Below, piece by piece: positions 1-10,014 of a stretch of DNA of 64,000 nt; position 1 is the first letter of the stretch; every line of letters starts with the position of its first letter. A program made the position numbers and the translations under genes. This DNA comes from Knoxdaviesia capensis. Its lineage: Eukaryota > Ascomycota > Sordariomycetes > Microascales > Gondwanamycetaceae. The notes under the pieces are model-generated. The model did no database searches. It was not told the origin of the DNA and saw nothing but the letters and a program-made list of their open reading frames with translations. The stretch is from positions 3,239,732 to 3,303,731 of the forward strand of contig LNGK01000003.1 in the NCBI GenBank assembly GCA_001510575.1, written 5' to 3'.

Positions 1-329
1 TGATTTCCCAACTTCCCGACCCGGTGGACCTGAACTCCTGGTGAACTCCGTGACAACCCCCGAAAAAAACAAAGAAAACAAGAACCACAAAAGAAGAAGG
101 AGGGTGGTATGGTACACGAAAGAAAGAAGAAGGGAAGATAGAGAGGAAGTGAGGGAGGAACCCCGTACGGGGTCGTATATATGTTCATCACGCAGCCACC
201 AAGCTGAGTGGGAAACGAAAAGGAAGAAAGAAAAAGGCAAGAAGAAGAAGCGCGCCGAACCGCGCCCACAGGCGCTCCTATTAGCGAAGGCCGGTGTGCA
301 CGGCACACAAACACCCCCCCGCCCACACT

Positions 330-1178
330 TTAGAACCGCCGCCGAGTCGGCTCAGGCGTGGGCGAGCGACTGGGCGTCGGCTCGGCGTGGCCGGCCACAC
401 GCAGATGTTTCTTGGTGGCGAGCACGAGCTCGCGGTCGAGGTCGTCGGAGGGGGTTTTGCGGTGGATGAAGTTGCAGAAGCCGCCGCGCGTGCAGCCGTC
501 GCCGGTGTTGAGGCGGCAGCACGCCTCGCGGAAGTCGGTCACGGGCGACAGCTCGCAGTAGACCGGGCGCGCGGCGTACCAGCGGCCGTTCAGCTCGTCG
601 CACGCCTTCTGCGCGGACTCTTCGTACTTGAAGCGCGCGTACACGTTGCCGATCAGGTCTGTGAGGGTTGACGAATTGGGGGGGGGGCGGGGGCGGGTGT
701 TAGTATGGAGTTGCTATGGTTCTTACCAGCCGAGGAAAAGAGAGAGAGAGAGAGAAAGGGAACTCACGGTCATTGTTGTTGTCGCACACAACCAGCTCCT
801 CCAGCTCGCCGTACTTGCACAGCTCGCACCACACGTCCTCGTAGAAGGCGTCGAAGTGGTTCTGCAGCTGGCTCGGGTTCATGCGGTTCGCCGGGTCGTG
901 GGCCGGATTCTGGTAGAGGTTGGGCATCAGGATGGTCTGGCTGTACGACGGCTTGACGTGCTTGCGCGAGCAGCGGTCGCCGTGGCGGCACGCGCCGATT
1001 TTCTGTGGACGAGGCGAGCATTCTGGTTAGCTTGTGCCGTGCGCGTTTGGATGTATGCTCTGGGCGTGTGAGAGGCGGGGGGGGTGAGGTGCGCGGGGGA
1101 TCGGGGACTTACAAAGTAGAACGAGCAGTTGACCTTGTCCAGCTCGGTGCCGAAAATCGAGGCAAGGAAGTTCGCCAT
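330..1178 (-). CDS. U2AF1: U2AF small subunit (U2AF35/U2AF23), splicing factor
   Basis: This protein recognises the AG at 3' splice sites as the small partner of the U2AF heterodimer in the nucleus. Exons run 1178-1113, 1002-768 and 658-330, giving 209 residues in consistent phase; introns begin GTAAGT and GTGAGT. The first zinc finger is visible near residues 18-37 (C18, C27, C33, H37), followed by the atypical RRM that binds the large subunit (containing LIGNVYARFKYEE), then a second CCCH finger (CCRLNTGDGC...FCNFIH). The C-terminus is short and ends RSPTPEPTRRRF, without the long RS tail of animal U2AF35, as in the S. pombe protein. The start ATG is followed by the conserved MANFLASIFGTE. 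Intron 2 has a CT repeat after its donor and a C-rich rather than U-rich 3' end. Family assignment is secure; exon borders are my reading. Confidence 0.95.
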
Positions 1179-2209
1179 CTTGGATGTGGTGATCTGTGGT
1201 GGTGATGATTCGGAGGAGGAGGTTGAAGGAAGTCCAGAGGAGGAGAAAAGAAGGAGAGGTTGAGAGAGGAGTTGCAGGATTGCTATAAAGTGAAATCAAC
1301 AGCAGTCAAGATAAAGGGCCTGACAGTTGATATAATGGGGGGGAAACTTGAAAAAAGTAGATGGAAGAACAATGAAGTCTATAGAAAATACCGGGTCGTT
1401 CGTTCTCGCATTGGATTTTCGATCTAATCTACAAATCTACAAGTGTGGCGCACCAGTGCAGCCACATTTGTCAGCCACGAGTTACACCTGGTGCACCCGG
1501 CACATGTGACTTTGGCACGCTCTACCCAGCTTTGGCACCCGGCTCTGCCCCTGGCTAATTCATGGGACACGCTCTGATTGGCTGAAGCTGGCAGACCTAC
1601 CTGTTGCACATCATCAGGGGTCCTGATTTTATATTTTATTTTCACTGCATATGTTGCAGGCCAGACAAACAGGAAGAAAACGATGCCAAAGAGGGGAAAA
1701 GGAAGATGAAATAGCAAGAGGAAAGCAAGTCTCTGAACCTGGAAGGATTTCCTGTTCTCTCTTTGAGTGTCCTTCTTCAGGCTGTGTGTTTCTACTGCCC
1801 CTTTTACTGGAGATATCTCCATTTCCACCTGAAGCAACGATACATCCCACCTCAATCTTAAGTCCAGAAAAAGGGGACTGTGTGTCCCACGGACATTTTG
1901 GTTCTCTCTTATTGCATCTCCGATTCCTGGTATTCTGGCTCCGTCTGGTTCTTTTCCTCTCTCTCTCTCTCTCTCTGCGTCTCTGTCTATCGACCCCTCC
2001 TCCGCAACGTGAATCTGTCCGACTTCCCCCTCCTCCGGCTTCCCCTCGGCGACTCGAGCCCGCGTTTCCCTCCCCCGCCCGTTGTCTCGCGTCGATTTCT
2101 CCTCGAGTGAAAGTCACAGCCGGCCCGAGACACACACACCCACACACACACACACAAACAGTCCCTCCGTCCATCCATACACATACAACCCCGCACACCG
2201 GCCGCCACC
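1179..2209. promoter_or_regulatory. divergent intergenic region, U2AF / ELMO gene
   Basis: About 1 kb separates two divergent start codons. The ELMO side carries a CT-rich block (about 1955-2110, including a CT dinucleotide run at 1957-1975) and then a CA repeat around 2131-2157. This is the usual look of a filamentous-fungal core promoter and leader. No protein in this stretch is convincing; the open frames here are low-complexity reads of the repeats. Confidence 0.5.
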
Positions 2210-4579
2210 ATGGACCAGGCCGACATTCCCGCGCTGCTCGCCCGGCTGGCCAGCGACGAAGACGCGGCGCGACGCATGGCCGTGTTCAAGCTGCAGTCGT
2301 CAATCAACGACCCGGCCTTCGCCGACGTCTTCATCTCGTCCGGCGGTCTCGTGATCCTGCGGCGGCTGATCATGACCCTCGGCGGCAACACGCTGGCCTA
2401 CTCGCTGCAGAGCCTGACGCGTCTGCTGGAGGTCGACATGGGCTGGGACATCTTCGAGGGCGCCATGGCGGCGGATCTGATCGAGCGCATCGTCGAGCTG
2501 ATTGTCACCAACCCGCTGGTCAACATCCTGCGCGGCGCCATGTCGATCCTGGTGGCCCTGGTCAGCCACTCGCAGTCGTCGCCGTCCTCCACCGGCTCGC
2601 CGCCGCCGCCGCCCACCGCCTCGGCGCTGCGCAACCCGCTGCAGGTATCCACCGCCGCCTTCGGCTTCCGCGCCCTCAAGCCGGCCGTCGCCGTGTTCCC
2701 GCAGTTTTTCGACGTGGTGGTGCAGCAGCTGCAGTCGGCCGACCACACCCTGTGCGCCAATGCGCTGCAGCTCATCAATGCACTCATCCGCGACGCCGTG
2801 TTCACCGACTCCAGCATCACCTCGCCAACCGTGCCACAGACCGGCTTCGCCCCTGCCGCTCCCGTCGCGCCCGCCTCGACGTCTGAGGAGTGGCCCAAGT
2901 TCGTCAAGCGGCTGTACGATCTCGGCCTGGTCAAGGCTGTGTACAACCTCATGCAGAGCTCCGCCCTGCAGGACCTGGCCCACCCCTTGCTCGAGTTCCA
3001 GTCGCTTACCAAGCTTCTCCTGCGGAAGTGGCGCCAGGTGCGCGTGGATCTCGAGCGTCCTGAACACCGCCGCGCCTTGAAGAGCCTGCACCTGGCGAGT
3101 GCTCCCGATCGCAGCAACGCGCTTTCCAGCGGCACCACCAACGGCACCGGCACCAAAGACGACGCGGCCACTCCGACCACCGCTGCGACGACCGACTCGA
3201 ACAACCACACCTCCGGCCTCGGCAAGAAGGGCAGCCGCCGCCACAACCCCGAGAAATGGCGCCGGCTGGGCTTCGACTCCGAAAGCCCCGCACAGGAGTT
3301 TGAAGTGACCGGGTTCCTGGGAATGATGGACCTGACCGATTTCGTCCGCAAGAACGAGGACAACTTCCAGAAGCTGCTGTTGGAACAGTCAACACGGCCG
3401 CTGACCGAACGCTGCCCCATTGCGCGGGCGAGTCTGGCCGTGACCATGATCCTGTACGAGCATTTCGAGGTCGACCGCACGTCCGAGACCGACGATCCCA
3501 AGGGATACCAGATCCTCGACATGTCCAAGACCAACGAGAACCTGTTCCGGCCCTTGTTACTGCAGTGGTCGCGGCTGCACACCGCCGGTTTGTACGCGTA
3601 CCTGCGTCTGTGGAAAGCCACCGGTGCCCAGCGCGACGACCTGGAGAAGGTGACCGAGCTGGTGCGCATTCTCATCGAGCAGGTGGTGGGCCAGGCCGGC
3701 CGCACCAAGGACATCCTGGAGGTCGAGGACGAGCTGCAGGAGTTTGAATGCGCGCGGCTGCGCGACCTGCAGATGGACCTGCTGGAGCTGTCGTTCGAGG
3801 ACAACTGGGGCCACCACCTGTTCCAGGTGCGCGAGGAGCTGAAGAACGAGGCGCTGCAGTTCGTCAAGGAGCAGCGCATCCGCTGCTTGCTGCAGGGCTC
3901 GTGGTTCGCCAAGCCCATGCCCAAGCGCGACCGTGACGCGCAGCCGAACGGCGGCGCCAACGGCACCGCCGCCGACGCGAAACGCCGCCTGTACACCGCC
4001 ACCGCCTGGCGCTACGCCAAGCTGTCGCACAACCGCCGCTACCTGCACTACGCCGACTACGCCGAGAAGCCGGCGCTCGAGCCGGCGCTGGACAGCCTGG
4101 GCAGCAAGGTCGACCTCAGCACCATCAGCTCGGTGGTGTCCAACGTGTCGGCGCCCGAGGAGCGCAGTCTGGCCAGTAGCGCCGGCCAGCCGTCGCGGTC
4201 GACCACCAAGATCACCATCTACACGTACAAGAACCCGGCCGCCGCCGCCGCCGCCGCTGCCGGCACCGCGTCCAAGCCCGGCACATCGAAGGGCGAGCCA
4301 ACGACCAACGGCGCCGAGCCGGAGGAGCAGGCCATCCTCACGCTGCACCCGCTGAACCACAGCCTGGCATCCGAGTGGCTGGATGGCCTGCTGATGCTGC
4401 TCAACCAGGCGCCCATCACGGCCGAGACGAACAAGCTGGTGCAGCTGGTGTGCGAGTACGGGCTGAAGATCCGGCTGCTGAACGTCAACCTGGAGACGGC
4501 GTACGCGGGCGCGCCGCCCGGCGCCGGGCTTGTGCCGAGTCGAGCGGGGCTTGACGATAACTACTACTACGAAGTGTAA
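2210..4579 (+). CDS. LMO1: ELMO/CED-12 domain protein (Lmo1-like)
   Basis: One uninterrupted 789-residue frame with an excellent start context (gccaccATGG). The N-terminal part (about 1-240) reads as armadillo-type helices (for example SSGGLVILRRLIMTLGGN), as in ELMO proteins. The ELMO domain lies at about 345-540 and contains FLGMMDLTDFVRKNED and the downstream LLLQWSRLHTAGLYAYLRLW. A PH-like region with Ala- and Thr-rich inserts follows from about 600 to the end. ELMO proteins pair with DOCK-type exchange factors to activate Rac or Rho5 GTPases; yeast Lmo1 works with Dck1. By family, the expected role is cytoskeletal, stress or mitophagy signalling at membranes. No DOCK partner is in this window. 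The minus strand carries a 534-residue shadow frame caused by GC-rich codons. Confidence 0.85.
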   Translation: MDQADIPALLARLASDEDAARRMAVFKLQSSINDPAFADVFISSGGLVILRRLIMTLGGNTLAYSLQSLTRLLEVDMGWDIFEGAMAADLIERIVELIVTNPLVNILRGAMSILVALVSHSQSSPSSTGSPPPPPTASALRNPLQVSTAAFGFRALKPAVAVFPQFFDVVVQQLQSADHTLCANALQLINALIRDAVFTDSSITSPTVPQTGFAPAAPVAPASTSEEWPKFVKRLYDLGLVKAVYNLMQSSALQDLAHPLLEFQSLTKLLLRKWRQVRVDLERPEHRRALKSLHLASAPDRSNALSSGTTNGTGTKDDAATPTTAATTDSNNHTSGLGKKGSRRHNPEKWRRLGFDSESPAQEFEVTGFLGMMDLTDFVRKNEDNFQKLLLEQSTRPLTERCPIARASLAVTMILYEHFEVDRTSETDDPKGYQILDMSKTNENLFRPLLLQWSRLHTAGLYAYLRLWKATGAQRDDLEKVTELVRILIEQVVGQAGRTKDILEVEDELQEFECARLRDLQMDLLELSFEDNWGHHLFQVREELKNEALQFVKEQRIRCLLQGSWFAKPMPKRDRDAQPNGGANGTAADAKRRLYTATAWRYAKLSHNRRYLHYADYAEKPALEPALDSLGSKVDLSTISSVVSNVSAPEERSLASSAGQPSRSTTKITIYTYKNPAAAAAAAAGTASKPGTSKGEPTTNGAEPEEQAILTLHPLNHSLASEWLDGLLMLLNQAPITAETNKLVQLVCEYGLKIRLLNVNLETAYAGAPPGAGLVPSRAGLDDNYYYEV

Positions 4580-5027
4580 TGCCGGTTGCTGGGAACTAAA
4601 CTTTGCCTTTTCTGTCGCTTTTTTCCTTTCTTTTTTCGTTTCGGTTCTTGTATTTTTTGACCTTGTTTTTTCATATCTTTATATCCGGCTGTGCGCTTCG
4701 CTTGATCTTCTGCCCCCCAGCGTTCGGCTCCTGTTCTGTTCTGTTCTTTTCTTGTTCTGTTGTTTTCAAACTGATACCTAATCTTCTTTGTAATGGCTCT
4801 GTTGAAATACCCTTTCCCATTTTTTGGATTCAATGTTTTATTTTTATTTCGGTGATCACTCAGTGGTTCAAAATCGGCGAGACAGAATGTTAGCACACAG
4901 CCCCAGGATCGGTTTTGATATTTGATGATACCATGTTCAGCAGGCATTCGCACAATCTTGACCTCAAAGACGTGTTGTTTATTTGATTACAGAAGACATA
5001 TGTTGACTTTCCCACTTCCTCTCAAAC
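4580..5027. other. convergent 3' intergenic region
   Basis: T-rich sequence follows the ELMO stop codon and probably holds the two facing 3' UTRs and poly(A) sites of the ELMO gene and the GPATCH11-like gene. I see no gene in it. Confidence 0.5.
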
Positions 5028-6167
5028 CTAATCGTGATCATCCTCATTGGGACCCGGACACTCCGCCATCTCCGTGTCCGGATACGCCTGCTTGCACCAG
5101 AAGCAGTACCGATGGCTCGTCCGCAGGTACACTATCAGCTTGTCCATCTGCTCCCGGAGCTCCAGCCCCTCAAACTGCGCCAGCTCCTCGTCGTCCGCTT
5201 CGGCACCGACATCCGCGCCGCCGCCCAACTCCTCGCCGTCGTCGTCCAGGCCCACCGCCTGCCGATCGTGGGCGTCCATATCCCCGTCATGCTCGATGTA
5301 CACGGGGAGTCGGGAGAGCGAGTCGTCCAGCGCGCGCCGCAGCTGGCGGTCCCGCTCGGCCCGCGCCCGCGCCTTGACCAGGCCGCGCCAGAGCACGTTG
5401 ACCGAAGTCAGCGGCGGCGCCGCTGCCGGGGTGGTGGTCTTGCGGGGGTTCCCGGAGTCAGTGGCGTCCGGGGGCGCGCGCGCCTCGGCCTCGTCGTCGT
5501 GCAGCCGCATCGCAAGCCGCTGCATCGCCCGCACCTGCTTCTCCACGCGCACCGCCTCGCGCTCGCGCGCCGCGCGCTCCCGGAACGCGGCCGGGTCGAC
5601 CGGCGGCGGCGGCGGTGCCGGGGGCGCCCCGCCCGCGGCCGCGCGCGCACGCTTCACGCGCAGCGCCTGCGCGGCCTCTTCCTCGGCGCGGCGCTTGCGC
5701 TCGGCGTCCAGGCCCAGGCCGCCGCGGTCCAGCTTCAGGTCTGCGCGCAGCGGCTCGACCAGCGGCGCCGCTGCCGGCGGGGCGGCGTACCCGAAGCGCT
5801 TCAGCAGGGCCAGGCCGCGCGCGTGCTCGCCGCTGGTATCCGTCAGCATCGAGCGCGAGAGCGCCGCCTCGCGGGCCGCGGTGGCGGCCGCTGTGATCTC
5901 CGCGTTGGACGGCACGCGGCTGCGCGCCAGCGCTTCGGCCTTGCGGCGCTGGGTGCGCTGGAGCGAGGTTTCGGGTGCTGCGGCGGTGGATTCGGCGATT
6001 GCCATTGTCATGTAGTCATCGTCGTCGTCGTCGCTGTCGTTGTCGTCATCATCATCTTCGTCGGGTGCGTTGGTGTTGGTGCTGGGCGATGGCTTCGGCG
6101 GTGCGGCTTCGGTGTCTCGTTCCCATGGCGGGGGCCGCTTGGGACCGCCGGCGCGGAGTCTTGACAT
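5028..6167 (-). CDS. GPATCH11: GPATCH11-like G-patch / DUF4187 protein
   Basis: Single exon, 379 residues from the ATG at 6167 (context caagATGTC). An in-frame ATG at 6317 would add 50 poorly structured residues, so I prefer the inner start. The N-terminus is proline-rich, followed by an acidic Asp/Ser run (about residues 30-50). A degenerate G-patch is at about 114-160: GLALLKRFGY, then VEPLRADLKLDRGGLG. A charged Ala/Arg helix follows. The C-terminal DUF4187 signature is at about 355-375, with paired cysteines in YCFWCKQAYPDTEMAECPG. GPATCH11-type proteins are nuclear and are thought to contact spliceosomal helicases through the G-patch; that role is known from the family and not shown here. 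The glycine pattern of the G-patch is weak, so helicase activation is uncertain. Confidence 0.75.
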   Translation of the reverse strand: MSRLRAGGPKRPPPWERDTEAAPPKPSPSTNTNAPDEDDDDDNDSDDDDDDYMTMAIAESTAAAPETSLQRTQRRKAEALARSRVPSNAEITAAATAAREAALSRSMLTDTSGEHARGLALLKRFGYAAPPAAAPLVEPLRADLKLDRGGLGLDAERKRRAEEEAAQALRVKRARAAAGGAPPAPPPPPVDPAAFRERAAREREAVRVEKQVRAMQRLAMRLHDDEAEARAPPDATDSGNPRKTTTPAAAPPLTSVNVLWRGLVKARARAERDRQLRRALDDSLSRLPVYIEHDGDMDAHDRQAVGLDDDGEELGGGADVGAEADDEELAQFEGLELREQMDKLIVYLRTSHRYCFWCKQAYPDTEMAECPGPNEDDHD

Positions 6168-6545
6168 CTTGGAACTGGAAGTTGTATGTGTAATGTGATA
6201 GGTGTTAAGATGTTGACGTGTTCGGTCGTCAAGGCTGTAGTGTTCAAGACTGCACTTTTCGATGTGGTGGTGAAGGAGGGAAAAGTTCGGGTCAAATGCT
6301 GATACTGGTGACTGCATATTTATGGAGCAAGCTGGAGTTTACACTAACATCACAGAAACCACAACTAAACAATGAGCTTCACAGAAGTAAGATCAACTTT
6401 TTAGGATACCGATATTTTGTATATACCCTACGCCTAAGTCAATATAAAAGCAACGATGCACCCATACATGCCTGATGATGCAAGAAAGCAAAGAAAGAAA
6501 GCAACCAAAAAAGACCAAAGCAGGACCCTAACCCCAACCCTAACC
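6168..6545. promoter_or_regulatory. tandem intergenic region, NOP14 3' end and GPATCH11 promoter
   Basis: 380 bases between two minus-strand genes. It holds the 3' UTR of NOP14 and the promoter and leader of the GPATCH11-like gene. The left part is AT-rich; the right end carries a GAAA-rich tract and the telomere-type repeats listed separately. Confidence 0.5.
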
Positions 6546-6548
6546 CTA
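6526..6548. repeat. interstitial telomere-type repeat (CCCTAA-like, four units)
   Basis: Four consecutive hexamers read CCCTAA, CCCCAA, CCCTAA, CCCTA on the plus strand, which is TTAGGG-type on the minus strand. The array begins in the NOP14 3' UTR and its last unit supplies the NOP14 stop codon (TAG on the minus strand, at 6548-6546). Related telobox motifs bind Tbf1/TRF-like Myb proteins in fungi. Confidence 0.85.
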
Positions 6549-9524
6549 CCGGCGCATGCGCGCCCGCTTGCGCGCACTCTTCTCGCGCTCGTACTCGTTC
6601 GCCTCGCGGCCCTCCTCGCCCTGGATCTCGGCCACGAGCCGCTTGAACTTCTTCTCGTACGCCTCGTCGCGCGCCTTCTTGACGCGCAGCTGCTCGCGCG
6701 CCATGAAGTTGGCGTCCTTGCGCAGCTCGCGCATCGCGCCCTTGCGCTCGCGCTTGTGGTCGGCCTTGAGCTTGGCCAGCTCCGCGCGCTCGCGGTCCGG
6801 GTCGTAGTGCTTGTTCGGCGCGTAGCTGTCCTCAAAGCGCGGGACGTAGCTGCGCACCGGCAGCGGGCGGTGGTGGTGCAGTTCGAGCGGGCGGCGCGCG
6901 AGCTGGGCGGCGCGGCGCGCGTGCGAGAGCTGGGTGGCGGCGCGCGCGATGCGGGCGAGCAGGGGCGTCGGGGTCGCGGCCGCGCAGGCCTTGGTGGCGG
7001 TCCAGTGGGTGTACAGGAGCTGCGCGGGCGCGAAGGTCTCCAGGAAGCCTGGCGCGCTGGTCCACGTGCTGGCGGCGGCCTCGAGAATCTGCAGCGCGGT
7101 GGCGGCGAGCGCGAGCTTGAGAGAGGCTGCATCTGAGTCTGGGCTTGGGGTGCAGTCGCTGAACCGCAGTTTGCGGACCAGGGCCGTGGCCAGGTCGGCC
7201 TTGGAGATGCGGATGCCGGCCGGCGGCGTGTGGATGGGGAAGTTGCCCGCAGCCGCGGCTCCCGAAGGCGCCACGGGGGCCAGCGCCGCAATCGTGTTCA
7301 GCGTAAAGTTCATCACCTCCGGCACGTAGCGCTTGGACAGCTGCTGCTGGAACTGCACCGCCAGCGTGCACAGGAACAAGCCGGTGGCGTAGTCCGCCAG
7401 GTTCTGCGGCACCTTCTGGCCCAGGTAGCGCGCAATGCAGATCATGGCGGGCGTGATGACCTGGTGGAAGTGGTCGGACGTGGGGAAGATGCTGCCAGCC
7501 GCCACCAGGAGCACCAGGTCGCCGCGCGCCCGCAGCGCCAGCGGCCGTGTCTGGCTGATCTCCTCCAGGTGTGCGCGGAACTGCTTGGCAATGTCGATCG
7601 GGAACGCCTTGGCGAGGGAGTGCACGTGGCGCGTGATCGCCTCAACCACCTCGAACGGCGGGAGTGTCTCGGAGGCCAGCGCCTCGGGCGTGGCGGCCAG
7701 CCAGTCCACCAGAGAGCGCGCAAAGCCCGCCAGCTTCTCCTTGTTGCCGCTGTCCAGGCTGGGGTGGTACAGCGCGCGGATGCGCTGCACCATGATCGGC
7801 AGCTTGGAGGCCGGGAACGGCGCCGAGATCTGCACCAGCTCGGCCAGGCTCTGCGGACACGGGAAGGTGAACGGCAGGCCGCTGGCGTCGACCTTGCCGT
7901 CGCTGCCGGTGGCTGCGTCGAACATGGGGTTCTTCTGCTCGTCGGCGGTCAGCAGGCCCTTGGTGAACTCGTCGTCGTCGGCATCGCCTCCCCACTCATC
8001 ATCATCCTCATCCTCATCGTCATCTTCGTCGTCGTCCTCCGAGCCGCTCTCATCCTCGTCTTCGTCCGAGTCAAGCTCAACGTCCGACCCGCTGGCAATC
8101 AGGTCATCCTCGATGAAAAAGTCATCTTCATCGTCGAAGCCCAACTGCGTCGCCGTCGGCCGTGTCTTGATACCCGCACCCAGTCCAAAGTCCTCCTCCT
8201 CGTCATCACTGCCCCCAAAGCCGCTCGCCCCCTCTTTCTCCTTCTTGCCCTTCCCCTTCCGTTTCTTCCTCTTGCCGTCCTTCTCATCATCGCCAGTGCC
8301 ATCGGATTCCGAGTCTGACGACTCCGCCTCGCCCCGCATGCGCCGCAGCCGCTTCTCCTCCAGCTCTTTGAGCTTTTCCGACTGCTCGGCCGCTATCTCG
8401 TCGTCGGTCTTCGTGCGCTCCGCCGGCTGCGCGCGGGTGTCTTCCGCCAGCAGCTTCACCCGCAGGTCGTACTCCTTCTCGAACGCGTCGCGGTCCACGC
8501 CCGCAATCTTCGTCACCGCCTTGTCGAACCCGCCGGCCGCCCCGGTGGCGTCGGACTTGCCGCGGTTGGCGCCGTTGAGCAGCGACAGCACGTTGCCCAG
8601 CTCCTGGTCGATGTCGCCGATGATCTCGCGGTCGTCCTCCTTGGCCGCCTGGCGCTCGTACTTGTACTGCTTGGACTTGGCGATCACCTCCTTCATCACC
8701 TCCTGCTTGGTCTTCTTGCGCTGCGGCTCGTCGTCTGCGCCGCCCTCGCCATCCTCGCCGTCGCTGTCTTTCTCGAGGTGGCCGCCTTCGATCCGGCCGC
8801 TGTGCAGGTCGGCGAGGAACCGCGCACGCTTCCGCTGTTTGCGCTCGCCCGTCGAGTCGTCGCTGTCCCAGTCGGAGTTCAGGTCGTCTTCGTCGAAGTC
8901 GTCGCCGCCGCCGCCGCCGCCGCGTCCTTTAAACGTGAGGGACTCGCCGTTGTGCGTCAACACACCTGCCGGCTCGTCGTCTTCGAGATCGAACATCGAC
9001 GTCTTTTTGTGCATCCGTTGCTTCTCGTGGGCGAAACGCTCCAGCATTTTGTCTTCTTCGGCCATCGACGGGTCGTACTCGCCAATTCGCTTGTCGAGAA
9101 TTCCACCAACTTTGTTCTTCCGTTGCATCTCAACCAACAGAGTTTGTCGGCGCTGAAGTCCAAAAGAAAGAGGACATGTTAGTTACAGCCTCCCAACTGT
9201 TTCCCGAGACACGGCGTTGGGTCCCGGACATACCTTCTCTTCGCTTGCCGCTTTCGCCACGCCGGGACGACCCAAGATGCCCTTGGAATTGGCCGGTCTA
9301 TTTGTGGTGACTTCGAACTTCGGCCCTCGCGCGCTGTGCTTCAGATCAAACGGATTGAACTGCTCCCGGATGCTGTCGAGAGCAACGGTCTTCTTGAGCC
9401 GGCGTTCGTTGCGAGCCCGCTCATCTTGCGCTTGCTGCTTCTTCTGTTTCTTCGATTTCTGCGGCCCAATAATGCCCTGGTCCCGGAGCGACGCCTTCAG
9501 ACGCTTCAGCTGTGACGGCGCCAT
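6546..9524 (-). CDS. NOP14: NOP14, nucleolar small-subunit processome protein
   Basis: Two exons, 9524-9234 and 9152-6546, joined in phase 0 across an 81-base GTATGT...CAG intron, encode 965 residues. Nop14 is a core scaffold of the U3 processome needed for 18S rRNA maturation and 40S assembly in the nucleolus. Exon 1 has the basic MAPSQLKRLKASL start and the conserved NPFDLKHSARGPKFEV. Exon 2 opens with the diagnostic RRQTLLVEMQRKNKVGGILDKR and IGEYDPSMAEEDKMLERFA. A long Asp/Glu/Ser tract sits at about 390-500. The C-terminal helical region ends in a basic stretch (REKSARKRARMRR), a likely nucleolar localisation tail. The stop codon lies inside a telomere-type repeat. The gene is divergent from the 10.0-kb gene across a promoter with a perfect hairpin. 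Confidence 0.95.
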
Positions 9525-10014
9525 ATTTGGAGAGTTGTAGGGTAGACGGTTGGTTCTCTTCGTGGTGCTGGGTGTTGAAGAAAAGCTTGAAATTTTCTCC
9601 AGCAACTTTTTATTTTGAAAATAAAAGATAAAAAAATCTTGCTGCCATTTTTTTTGGCGGGCCCCACGGCTATCTTATCTAAGGCGGTGAACAGTGTTTA
9701 GCGCGGCAGAACTGCCCTGTTTGGGTTCACCGCCTTTGGATATATTTGGATTGCTAGAACTTGAGGTCTGAATCATTTCAATATTCTCTAAAGAGCAGAC
9801 CTCATTCATCATTTTCTTCCCACCCTCCGTTACGAGCAACCCATCCACCTTACGAACTCTTTCTTTCTTTTCTTTTTTCATTGTTTTCTTACATATCCAG
9901 CACCTATTCAGACCATACGTTTATTCCCAAGCCTCACTCTGTTTTCTGTCTTCATCTCCCCTTGATTCGTAACATGCGCCGGTGATTTGGCCTCATAGCC
10001 AAAGAACCTTCAAG
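9525..10014. promoter_or_regulatory. divergent promoter of NOP14 and the 10.0-kb gene
   Basis: About 490 bases between two start codons. It contains AT-rich runs (about 9605-9655), a GATAA-type motif on the minus strand (tatcttatct at 9671-9680), the nested hairpin at 9681-9736, and a CT-rich leader for the rightward gene (about 9815-9890). Confidence 0.6.
9681..9736. repeat. nested perfect inverted repeat (hairpin/cruciform)
   Basis: The arms AAGGCGGTGAAC (9681-9692) and GTTCACCGCCTT (9725-9736) are perfect 12-base reverse complements. Inside them is a second perfect stem, GGCAG (9705-9709) and CTGCC (9712-9716), separated by two bases. It may be a dyad binding site or a cruciform. Confidence 0.85.

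Noticed and set aside
1651..2886. 411-codon frame running into the ELMO gene in another frame
   Set aside because: It reads the leader repeats and then a shifted frame of the ELMO coding sequence.
2398..4002. 534-codon open frame on the minus strand
   Set aside because: Antisense shadow of the ELMO gene with no recognisable domain.
7435..9156. 573-codon open frame on the plus strand
   Set aside because: Antisense shadow of NOP14; the Ser-rich composition mirrors the acidic and Ser codons of NOP14.
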